From Nitrospinaceae bacterium (GTDB taxonomy: Bacteria; Nitrospinota; Nitrospinia; Nitrospinales; Nitrospinaceae), in the NCBI GenBank assembly GCA_028278405.1, contig JANQEK010000004.1:1-64000 (forward strand): 64,000 nucleotides of DNA, in the 5' to 3' direction. Under the pieces are notes generated by a model. It was not told the origin of the DNA. It worked only from the letters and a program-made list of their open reading frames with translations, and did not search any database. Made by a program: the position numbers and the translations under genes. Positions 54,243 to 60,954 of the stretch are shown here, piece by piece. Numbering within the stretch: the stretch's first letter is position 1; every line of letters starts with the position of its first letter.

Positions 54243-54365
54243 GAGCGCCTCTTGGCCGTTTTCGTAACCTCGATTATGGGTTTTGGCGGCCCGGTTTGCA
54301 AACAAATAAAATAATGATATGGTTAATGAAAATGCACTTTTAGGCCTTGGTACCCAGGTGACATC

Positions 54366-54965
54366 ATGAATGATCGATTGGAAATGTTGTTGGAAAAATT
54401 CCGCGTGCTGGAGAGGGAACTGGCGACGGAATTTCAAAAAAAGCAGGAGGAGTTCTTCTACGAAATTCGTAAGAAAAAAATCCGGTTCCAGCGTGAAATC
54501 AAGCTGGAGCACAAGCTGTTGATCATTAACGCATTTCAATACATTCGCAGGGCCCGGCCCCTGGCAATTCTCACTCTGCCGGTCATCTGGTCCTGCGTGA
54601 TCCCAGCCCTATTGATGGATATCGTGATTACGATTTATCAGGCGATTTGTTTTCCTGTATACGGCATCCCAAAAGTGCGCCGGGGTGATTTTATCGTCCT
54701 CGACCGTCACCACCTGAATTATCTGAATTTTATTGAAAAGATGAATTGCGTGTATTGCGGATACTTCAACGGTGTGGTGGCCTATGCGCGAGAAATGGCG
54801 GCACGCACCGAACAGCACTGGTGCCCGATCAAACACGCCCGACGGGTGGGTGATATCCACAGTCGTTATAAATATTTTTTCGATTACGGCGACGGCAAAC
54901 GCTACCGCCAGGAAATTGAAGCCGCGCGCCGTGATTTCGAAGACCTCAAACAAAAAAATTCATGA
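54366..54965 (+). CDS. Membrane-associated protein with coiled coil and cysteine motif, unknown
   Basis: 199 residues. Residues 1-60 form a charged coiled coil (RLEMLLEKFRVLERELATEF). A hydrophobic hairpin follows (RPLAILTLPVIWSCVIPALLMDIVITIY, about 65-92). The second half has NCVYCGYFNGVVAYAREMAA and WCPIKH, giving CxxC plus another Cys and His, which may bind a metal or haem. Such NCxYCGYxNG sequences occur in conserved hypothetical proteins that I cannot name. It has no signal peptide. 28 bases separate it from the DUF2059 gene downstream, so the two are probably co-transcribed. Confidence 0.75.
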   Translation: MNDRLEMLLEKFRVLERELATEFQKKQEEFFYEIRKKKIRFQREIKLEHKLLIINAFQYIRRARPLAILTLPVIWSCVIPALLMDIVITIYQAICFPVYGIPKVRRGDFIVLDRHHLNYLNFIEKMNCVYCGYFNGVVAYAREMAARTEQHWCPIKHARRVGDIHSRYKYFFDYGDGKRYRQEIEAARRDFEDLKQKNS

Positions 54966-54993
54966 AAATGCAAACCCCAGTCGGAGTCCTGTG

Positions 54994-55518
54994 ATGAAAG
55001 TCAAACTTGTTTCAACCTTTGCCGGAGTTGCTGCCGTTCTCCTGTGCCTGATTGTTGTCAACCCGGCGTTTGGTGTTACCCCGAACCTCGGCAACACAAA
55101 AACCGAGGATATCCGGAGACTCCTGAGGGTTTCAGGTATTTACGATCAATTGAACATCGTAAAAAACAATTTGCTGAATCAGTATTCGATGGGGTTTGCA
55201 GGTTCTTACCCCGACGCACCGGACGCCTTCTGGGAAGAATACTATCAACTGATCGGCCAAAGGGATGTTGACACACTGGTGGAACGTATTATTCCGGTAT
55301 ACGACAAAAACATGTCACACGAGGTAATCCGTAAACTCATCGAGATGTTTGAGACACCGTTCTGGGAGGAATGGAAAGTGAAGATGCCTGCTATCAGCCG
55401 GGAGGCTGGAGTAATCGGCAGCGAATGGGGACAGGCGCTGCTCCAGTCCGACGCCTTTAATCAAAAACTGAAGGCGCTCATGCAGAAACACGACCTCGAA
55501 AACTTAAACAAGAAGTAA
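54994..55518 (+). CDS. Exported DUF2059-family protein
   Basis: 174 residues from the ATG at 54994 (GGAG upstream); a longer frame overlapping the previous gene is not used. The signal peptide is MKVKLVSTFAGVAAVLLCLI up to about residue 27 (NPAFG). The mature protein is helical with DUF2059 traits: DIRRLLRVSGIYDQLNIVKN and EVIRKLIEMFETPFWEEWKV. The molecular role of DUF2059 proteins is unknown. Related sequence blocks occur in the N-terminal extension of PilP in this window, which makes an envelope function likely. Confidence 0.82.
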   Translation: MKVKLVSTFAGVAAVLLCLIVVNPAFGVTPNLGNTKTEDIRRLLRVSGIYDQLNIVKNNLLNQYSMGFAGSYPDAPDAFWEEYYQLIGQRDVDTLVERIIPVYDKNMSHEVIRKLIEMFETPFWEEWKVKMPAISREAGVIGSEWGQALLQSDAFNQKLKALMQKHDLENLNKK

Positions 55519-55644
55519 CGGTCCGCACATAATAAACGGTTTTTCAATTCCCTTTTGTTCGACACACCACTCGATTCACTTTCGACAAATTCTCCATTCG
55601 TTTTATACTAATAAAGTAAAAACATCATAGCTTCGGAGTTTTTG

Positions 55645-56109
55645 ATGTTCGAAGATTTAAAAAATATATTCGAAATTCCCATCGCCAAACAGGATCAGAA
55701 AAAGGTGGCCCAACTGATTCAATTTATCGGCAAGATGTCACTCAAGGGCGGAGGCAAGGTGCCGCTTCTACATATTCTAAACATCGCCGGTTTCGAGAAA
55801 AAGGAAGGCATGCGCATTCAAAAAATCAGGGGCGATCTTATTCTGCAAAGCCAGAAGGGAAAACTGGAGGGCCTGTTCTTTAATACGGGTCAAAAATTGC
55901 GCGAGAAGATTCCCAACGTGCCGATGTTCACACCGGAGATCATCGGTGAAAAGAAAATCGGCGGTAACTTCAAAGTCTCCAAAAATCAGCTGAACCTCAC
56001 CAAAATTCAGGGACTCACTGTTTTCAAAACCGTCGGCGAGGACCTGTTCGACCTCAAATTCAAAGTCCAAAGAGTCGTCCTCACTCCGAAAACGATCGCG
56101 GTAATATAA
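55645..56109 (+). CDS. Hypothetical protein
   Basis: 154 residues from the ATG at 55645 with CGGAG upstream (a TTG directly before it is in frame). It is soluble and basic with a regular alpha/beta pattern: MFEDLKNIFEIPIAKQDQKK, GKVPLLHILNIAGFEKKEG and repeated short strands (RIQKIRGDLILQSQKGKLEG, KIGGNFKVSKNQLNLTKIQG). There is no signal peptide or cysteine. I recognise no family. Monocistronic between the DUF2059 gene and the globin gene. Confidence 0.62.
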   Translation: MFEDLKNIFEIPIAKQDQKKVAQLIQFIGKMSLKGGGKVPLLHILNIAGFEKKEGMRIQKIRGDLILQSQKGKLEGLFFNTGQKLREKIPNVPMFTPEIIGEKKIGGNFKVSKNQLNLTKIQGLTVFKTVGEDLFDLKFKVQRVVLTPKTIAVI

Positions 56110-56251
56110 ATCCGCTCGTGGCACAATCTGTTTTTTTAAGTATTGGAACATCCCCCTTCTATTTGTTTCCTCTGCAGTAGTTGACTTTACGACCGTTTCC
56201 CGGTTAAATACCCGCCATGAACCTTCAGCCAGAAGAGCAATACCAATTTTA

Positions 56252-57172
56252 ATGAACGAAACGATGCAAATCGACTACTCGACTCTAAAAACCAACTATC
56301 GATTTACTAAAAATGATGAAACTCTGCTACTGGATATGAAGTCGGAGCTGGAATCATTTGCGGATGAGTTTTATGAGGGGTTTTTCGAATTTATCTGGAG
56401 TTTTGGAGAAACCGCAGAGTTTCTCAAAGATGAGGCTGTGATTGCCCGGCATCGCGGCAAGATTCGTGAATGGTACATAAATTTATTCAGTGGCACTTAT
56501 GACATTTCCTACTTTCTCAAACTCTGCAAAATTGGTGAAATACACGTCAAACTGGGACTTCCCACTCATTATGTAAATGCAGCATTCAATTATGTTCGTG
56601 TTGTTACCCTGGGCCGCATCCATAACAAATACTCCGGTAGTGATGACTTAACAGATCGACTTAAGGCCGTTGAAAGAATTATCGATATCAATCTCGACGT
56701 GTTAACAAGTTCATATCGGGAAGAAGAGATGAGTCGTTTTTTGTCTCTCTCAAATATTGAAAAAACACTGCTGGGCTTTCTGAAAAAAATCAGTTCTTAT
56801 TTCAACTATTTACTGGCCGGTGCGTTGGTGTTGGTGGCATTTTTTTCGATCGGACTGTTCGGATATGATGTTTATCTTCTGTTTTCCGGACAGACTTCCA
56901 TAGAACAGGGCATTTTAACGACTCTCGGTAGCCTTTTGATCCTGTGGGCGGCCATCGAACTGATTCATGAAGAGATGAAACATCTTCGCGGTGGGAGTTT
57001 CGCCCTGGAAGCGTTTATCGCGCTGGCCATCGCGGCACTCATTCGAAAGATACTGATATTTTCTTTGTCACCCACAAAGACCATGGATGTTTTACTTTAT
57101 GGAGGCCTGGTGCTTTGCCTGGGTATATCCTACTGGCTGATTGTGCAGAAAATAAACCCTTTGAAAAAATAG
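56252..57172 (+). CDS. Protoglobin domain fused to a PsiE-like membrane domain
   Basis: 306 residues. Residues ~1-160 look like a globin-coupled-sensor/protoglobin domain: NYRFTKNDETLLLDMKSELE, DEFYEGFFEFIW, and IGEIHVKLGLPTHYVNAAFN with His98 as the probable proximal haem ligand. Residues ~175-300 hold four membrane segments (LLAGALVLVAFFSIGLFGYD; ILTTLGSLLILWAAIELIHE; FIALAIAALIRKILIF; VLLYGGLVLCLGISYWLIV) resembling the PsiE (phosphate-starvation-inducible) family. A haem-based gas or redox sensor linked to a membrane domain of unknown output is the natural reading. glyQ starts three bases after its stop. Confidence 0.8.
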   Translation: MNETMQIDYSTLKTNYRFTKNDETLLLDMKSELESFADEFYEGFFEFIWSFGETAEFLKDEAVIARHRGKIREWYINLFSGTYDISYFLKLCKIGEIHVKLGLPTHYVNAAFNYVRVVTLGRIHNKYSGSDDLTDRLKAVERIIDINLDVLTSSYREEEMSRFLSLSNIEKTLLGFLKKISSYFNYLLAGALVLVAFFSIGLFGYDVYLLFSGQTSIEQGILTTLGSLLILWAAIELIHEEMKHLRGGSFALEAFIALAIAALIRKILIFSLSPTKTMDVLLYGGLVLCLGISYWLIVQKINPLKK

Positions 57173-57175
57173 AAT

Positions 57176-58042
57176 ATGAACTTTCAGGATGTGATTTTAA
57201 AATTGGAGAAATACTGGGGATCACGCGACTGCGTCATCCACCAGCCCTACGATATTGAATCCGGTGCGGGCACCTTCAACCCGGCAACGTTCTTTCGCGT
57301 ACTGGGACCGGAACCCTACCGCGCTGCTTATGTCGAACCGTCGCGGCGGCCCACCGACGGACGTTACGGTGAGAACCCGAACCGCCTCCAGCATTACTAT
57401 CAATACCAGGTGATCCTCAAGCCGTCACCGGAGGACGTACAAAATCAGTACCTCGATAGCCTCAAGGCCTTGGGCATCGACCCGCTGAAACACGACATCC
57501 GTTTTGTCGAGGACGATTGGGAGTCGCCAACTCTCGGCGCGTGGGGTCTCGGTTGGGAAGTGTGGTTGGATGGTATGGAGATCACCCAGTTCACCTATTT
57601 CCAGCAGGTAGGGAGCATCGACCTCGATCCGGTTTCGGTGGAACTGACATACGGGTTGGAGCGCATCACCATGTACCTGCAGAACGTCGACAACGTATAT
57701 GACCTGCAATGGAGTGATTCGGTGAAGTACGGCCATGTGCATCTGGAAACGGAGAAACAGTTTTCGAAGTACAATTTCGAAGCGTCCGACAAGGACCGAT
57801 TATTCCAGTGGTTCGACATGTACGAGGCCGAAGCGAAAGCCCTTTTGGCTCAGGACCTGATCCTGCCCGCCTACGACTACACCCTGAAGTGCTCGCACGC
57901 CTTCAATCTGCTCGACGCGCGCGGCGCTATCAGCGTCACCGAGCGCACCGGCTTCATCGGCCGGGTGCGGAAACTGGCGAGGCTGTGCGCTGAGGGTTAC
58001 GCCCGCCAGCGCGAAGAACTCGGCCACCCTCTTCTAGCGTAA
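57176..58042 (+). CDS. glyQ: Glycyl-tRNA synthetase alpha subunit
   Basis: 288 residues, normal length. This catalytic subunit charges tRNA-Gly together with GlyS. Class II motifs are evident: [60 protein letters not shown], and [20 protein letters not shown]. It starts three bases after the globin-PsiE gene, an odd partner, and lies about 17 kb from glyS on the other strand. Confidence 0.97.
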   Translation: MNFQDVILKLEKYWGSRDCVIHQPYDIESGAGTFNPATFFRVLGPEPYRAAYVEPSRRPTDGRYGENPNRLQHYYQYQVILKPSPEDVQNQYLDSLKALGIDPLKHDIRFVEDDWESPTLGAWGLGWEVWLDGMEITQFTYFQQVGSIDLDPVSVELTYGLERITMYLQNVDNVYDLQWSDSVKYGHVHLETEKQFSKYNFEASDKDRLFQWFDMYEAEAKALLAQDLILPAYDYTLKCSHAFNLLDARGAISVTERTGFIGRVRKLARLCAEGYARQREELGHPLLA

Positions 58043-58052
58043 ATCCAGAGCA

Positions 58053-58094
58053 CAAAAAAACCGGATGCGGCGCTAGCCGGTATCCGGATTTTAC
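58053..58094 (-). terminator. Terminator between glyQ and tRNA-Leu (bidirectional, stronger on minus)
   Basis: CCGGAT (58061-58066) pairs with ATCCGG (58082-58087), with an inner GGC/GCC pair. On the minus strand, after the tRNA gene, the stem is followed by TTTTTTTG; on the plus strand, after glyQ, by ATTTTACTTT. It can therefore end both transcripts. Confidence 0.78.
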
Positions 58095-58113
58095 TTTGTC
58101 CTCCGCGGAGGAG

Positions 58114-58200
58114 TGGTGCCGAAGAGAGGACTCGAACCTCCACGGAGTTGCCCCCACATGGTCCTGAACCATGCGTGTCTACCAATTCCACCACTTCGGC
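58114..58200 (-). tRNA. tRNA-Leu (anticodon CAG)
   Basis: 87 bases on the minus strand, from GCCGAAG at the 5' end (58200) to an encoded CCA (58114-58116). The acceptor stem GCCGAAG pairs with CTTCGGC and A is the discriminator. The D-loop has TTGGTAGA, the anticodon stem-loop is CATGG-TTCAGGA-CCATG with CAG in the middle, and a long variable arm (class II, GGGGGCAACTCC) and T-arm GGAGG-TTCGAGT-CCTCT follow. It decodes CUG. It has its own downstream terminator. Confidence 0.97.
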
Positions 58201-58401
58201 GTGTGAACGTGACGCTTAAAATATCATACCCACCACCAAATTGAAAAAAATTTTTTGACCTCCGAAATGCCCATTAAACTGTTCAATTGATTGCCTCTAC
58301 TCTGATGATATCGCTTGCTTTCATAAACACAGCATCGGATAATTGCGGGGACCGAAAACGGTCTTGGAGAATGCCTCGACAACTTCTTTCCCGGGGGGGA
58401 T

Positions 58402-58578
58402 ATGATTCGCTCACGTTCTGATGATCGCGTAGTGCAACAACCCGTGTTTACAATCTCACATACCAGACAGGAAAAAATCTGCAAAGAAGTGTATGACTAC
58501 CTGATCCAAATCAAGATCGGAAAACTGAAAGCGGCAATCCAACAACTCAATGCAATCGTCAAACGAATGCTCCAATAG
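58402..58578 (+). CDS. Possible small protein, 58 residues
   Basis: An open frame from the ATG at 58402 to TAG at 58576-58578, preceded by a G-rich ribosome-binding-like GGGGGGA. The product has a basic N-terminus (MIRSRSDDRVVQQ) and an amphipathic helical half (KICKEVYDYLIQIKIGKLKA). It fills an otherwise empty stretch between tRNA-Leu and the UPF0104 gene, with which it is convergent. No family known; chance ORFs of this size occur, so confidence is limited. Confidence 0.35.
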   Translation: MIRSRSDDRVVQQPVFTISHTRQEKICKEVYDYLIQIKIGKLKAAIQQLNAIVKRMLQ

Positions 58579-58584
58579 CCTGCA

Positions 58585-59610
58585 TCAAGCCTCTTCTTCG
58601 ATCTCCACCAGCTTTTTGACAGAAATGTGATCGTGAAGAATGAAATAAACGCCGCCTAAAACGATCACTGCAAAGTTTACGCCCCAGGCCACGAATCCGA
58701 AACTCACCGTCGCTACCTCGGCTTCGCCCATGATCTCGTGCAGGGCAATCAACACCCCGGCATTGAATGAGCCCAGAAACGCCGGAGTCGGCAATACGGT
58801 AATCAGGATACAAACCATCACCGTCAACAGGATCAGCGATGTCGCAGATTTGTCCTGTAATCCATAGGCCCAATACAGCGGATAATACTGCAGGATAATC
58901 AGCGCCCACACGCCCGCCGTCGCCACTGCGATAAACACCAACGCCTTGATATTCCGGAATACACCCAAGCCCTGGCTGAATGTTTCCGTCATCTGAATCA
59001 GTTTGTATTGCCACCTCTCGGAAAACGGTTTGATCAGCCAGTGCACCAGCGACATCGCTTTTTCATAATGGAAGGTCAGCAAATAAATGAACGCGATCAA
59101 AACCAGCACCAATACCAGGCTGAAGATTCCAAACTGAAACGCCAGATCCCTGATCGAGATGCCCGACCACGCGATGTTGCCGTCAAAGATTTCTCCGTGA
59201 AAGACCAGAATCCAAGAGAAGAGGAATAATAGAAGAATCATGTCGAACAGGCGTTCGACCACGATGGTGGCCAGTGAACTGGCGAAGGACAACTCGAATT
59301 TCTTGCCCAGAAGGTAAGCCCGGATAAATTCCCCTGCGCGCGCCGGTAGAACCCCGGCCATGAACCCGACCATGAGCGGCGAAAACAAATCCCACGTTCT
59401 CACTTCCCGTACCGGCAACAGAAGTACCCGCCATCGGATTGCCCGCGCCACGTAAGTCAAACACATCAATACAAACGTGGGCAACAACCAGACATAATTG
59501 ATGCGTCGGAACGAATCCATCAACTCCGCCACCGATACATTCCACATCGTATAATAAACGGCGGCAAAGGCTACGATCAGGCCGATGATCAACTGTCCGG
59601 ATTTTTTCAC
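58585..59610 (-). CDS. UPF0104/lysylphosphatidylglycerol-synthase-type membrane protein
   Basis: 341 residues from a GTG at 59608-59610, which overlaps the ribF stop (GTGA). About seven to eight membrane segments; diagnostic text is YVARAIRWRVLLLPVREVRT and GFMAGVLPARAGEFIRAYLL, followed by ATIVVERLFDMILLLFLF, the pattern of the LPG_synthase_TM/UPF0104 family. Homologues flip or transfer lipids (MprF flippase half is related), but single-domain members such as this one are unassigned. Co-transcribed with ribF. Confidence 0.88.
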   Translation of the reverse strand: MKKSGQLIIGLIVAFAAVYYTMWNVSVAELMDSFRRINYVWLLPTFVLMCLTYVARAIRWRVLLLPVREVRTWDLFSPLMVGFMAGVLPARAGEFIRAYLLGKKFELSFASSLATIVVERLFDMILLLFLFSWILVFHGEIFDGNIAWSGISIRDLAFQFGIFSLVLVLVLIAFIYLLTFHYEKAMSLVHWLIKPFSERWQYKLIQMTETFSQGLGVFRNIKALVFIAVATAGVWALIILQYYPLYWAYGLQDKSATSLILLTVMVCILITVLPTPAFLGSFNAGVLIALHEIMGEAEVATVSFGFVAWGVNFAVIVLGGVYFILHDHISVKKLVEIEEEA

Positions 59611-60539
59611 AGCGGATTCCTGGATAAAATCGTTTTGGCGGTTGTGATGTCTTTCTGAATCTGTGCAACCAGATCCTCCGCCGATTGAAACTGGATTTCC
59701 CCACGAATCCGTTCGATAAACGTAATCTCGATTTCCTCTCCGTAAATGGAGTCGCCGAAATCGAATATGTGCACTTCGACACTCAGGGTGTCTCGATTGA
59801 ATGTTGGATTGAAGCCGATGTTGACCACACCGGAATACACCTTGCCTTCAGAAGTCACGTAAACCGCATAGACACCGGTACCGGGAATCTGCACCTTGCT
59901 GGTATCGATGTTGGCGGTTGGGAACCCGATACCACGTCCTGTCTTGTGTCCGTGCACAACAGGACCCTGAATGGAATAAGGGCGGCCGAGAAAATCGCGG
60001 GCACGGACCACGTCCCCTTCCTCGAGCAATTCTCGAACATAGGAACTGCTGACCCGGTGACCTTCAAATTCGATTGGGTCGATCACGTGTACCTTGAAGT
60101 GAAACTCCTCTCCCATTTTTTTCAGGTAAGCGATGGTGCCCTCGCGTCCCCGGCCGAACGCGTAATCGTAGCCCACCACAATTTCCTTCACGCCGATCTT
60201 GCCGACCAGGATATTTTCGGCGAATTCACGCGGATGCTGGTCGGCGAAATTCTGGTTGAAGTCGGCGCAGACGACCTGATCAATGCCGCACTGCTCGATC
60301 AGTTCCATTTTCTTGCGGAAACTCGTCAGCAGAAGCGGGGCTTTGTCCGGAGCGATGATTTTTAATGGATGCGGCTCGAAGGTGAACACGATGCCGGTGC
60401 CGCTGTTCTCTCGGGCGATCTCCGCCACCCGGCGGAAGATAATCTGGTGCCCCAGGTGCGCGCCGTCGAAATTTCCGATCGACATCACCGGATAGGGTCC
60501 GGGCTCCGGAATATGTTTGGTGCCGCGAATAATCTGCAT
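59607..60539 (-). CDS. ribF: Bifunctional riboflavin kinase/FAD synthetase
   Basis: 310 residues, standard size. The N-terminal FAD synthetase part has SIGNFDGAHLGHQIIFRRV (nucleotidyltransferase loop) and VVGYDYAFGRGREG. SSSYVRELLEEGDV marks the end of that domain. The C-terminal riboflavin kinase part has GPVVHGHKTGRGIGFPTANI and GVVNIGFNPTFN, then VEVHIFDFGDSIYGEEIEI. It makes FMN and then FAD from riboflavin and ATP. A terminator-like hairpin ends about 13-25 bases before the ATG, pointing to possible attenuation. UPF0104 follows with a 4-base overlap. Confidence 0.97.
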   Translation of the reverse strand: MQIIRGTKHIPEPGPYPVMSIGNFDGAHLGHQIIFRRVAEIARENSGTGIVFTFEPHPLKIIAPDKAPLLLTSFRKKMELIEQCGIDQVVCADFNQNFADQHPREFAENILVGKIGVKEIVVGYDYAFGRGREGTIAYLKKMGEEFHFKVHVIDPIEFEGHRVSSSYVRELLEEGDVVRARDFLGRPYSIQGPVVHGHKTGRGIGFPTANIDTSKVQIPGTGVYAVYVTSEGKVYSGVVNIGFNPTFNRDTLSVEVHIFDFGDSIYGEEIEITFIERIRGEIQFQSAEDLVAQIQKDITTAKTILSRNPL

Positions 60540-60552
60540 AGTTGGATTAGAC

Positions 60553-60592
60553 CGAAAAGAAAAAGCAGGAGTGGGTCCACCCGGCTCCTGCT
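60553..60592 (-). terminator. Terminator-like hairpin in the ribF leader
   Basis: AGCAGGAG (60564-60571) pairs with CTCCTGCT (60585-60592), and inside it GGGT (60573-60576) pairs with ACCC (60579-60582): a long, nearly perfect stem. On the minus strand it is followed by TTTTTCTTTT, and the ribF ATG comes only 14 bases after the T-tract. No gene lies upstream on that strand for it to terminate, so attenuation of ribF or the end of a short RNA are the options. Confidence 0.7.
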
Positions 60593-60652
60593 CCTGCCCG
60601 GAGGGGGAAACGGCTGACCGCTAACGGCAACCGAAATCCCTGAGCGCAAACG
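60591..60652 (+). repeat. Dispersed intergenic repeat, copy A
   Basis: Starts with CTCCTGCCCGGAGGGGGAAA, identical over 20 bases to copy B at 63563. It then has GCTAACGGCAACCGAAATCC and CTGAGCGC, which match copy B with scattered changes. Non-coding. Confidence 0.7.
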
Positions 60653-60675
60653 GGGAATCCCCGTTAATATTTTTT

Positions 60676-60714
60676 GACGGTTAATGGCAATCGATTATCG
60701 TAGAGCACAAACAG
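60676..60714 (+). repeat. Dispersed intergenic repeat, degenerate copy C
   Basis: GACGGTTAATGGCAATCG...ATCGTAGAGCACAAACAG aligns with the second half of copy A (GACCGCTAACGGCAACCGA...CTGAGCGCAAACGG) with about ten differences. It looks like an older tandem duplicate. Confidence 0.5.
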
Positions 60715-60954
60715 AATACTTCCAGCCAAAATAGTTCCGGGCCTTGCCCGGTCCTGCGCGACAAGTCCTTATTTTATGGTAGCCAAGAAGCCAAGAGGTG
60801 TCAATGAAGGGACCCGAGCAATTGGAAGCTAAGCGCTGGAAGTAGGGGAATAGGCAAATTTTAAAAATAGTCAGGGTTGTTAATTTATTGGATCTCTGAA
60901 ATAATCGCAAACAATCCTAGCCTATTCGCTCAAATTCTTAAAAGGTGATCAGCT

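Larger units (their letters stand above)
60540..60954. other. 415-base intergenic region between ribF and the repeat-protein gene
   Basis: Divergent region with no credible gene. It contains a terminator-like hairpin (60553-60592) in the ribF leader, two tandem degenerate copies of a dispersed repeat (60591-60652 and 60676-60714), a small CCGGG/CCCGG hairpin (60748-60762), and then an AT-rich 150 bases in front of the repeat-protein gene that probably holds its promoter. No known riboswitch consensus was found. Confidence 0.6.

Noticed and set aside
60540-60954. FMN riboswitch before ribF
   Set aside because: The conserved FMN-aptamer blocks (AGGGCGGGG-like and the later GGCGGTAAATC-like segments) were not found; only the hairpin and repeat copies are present.
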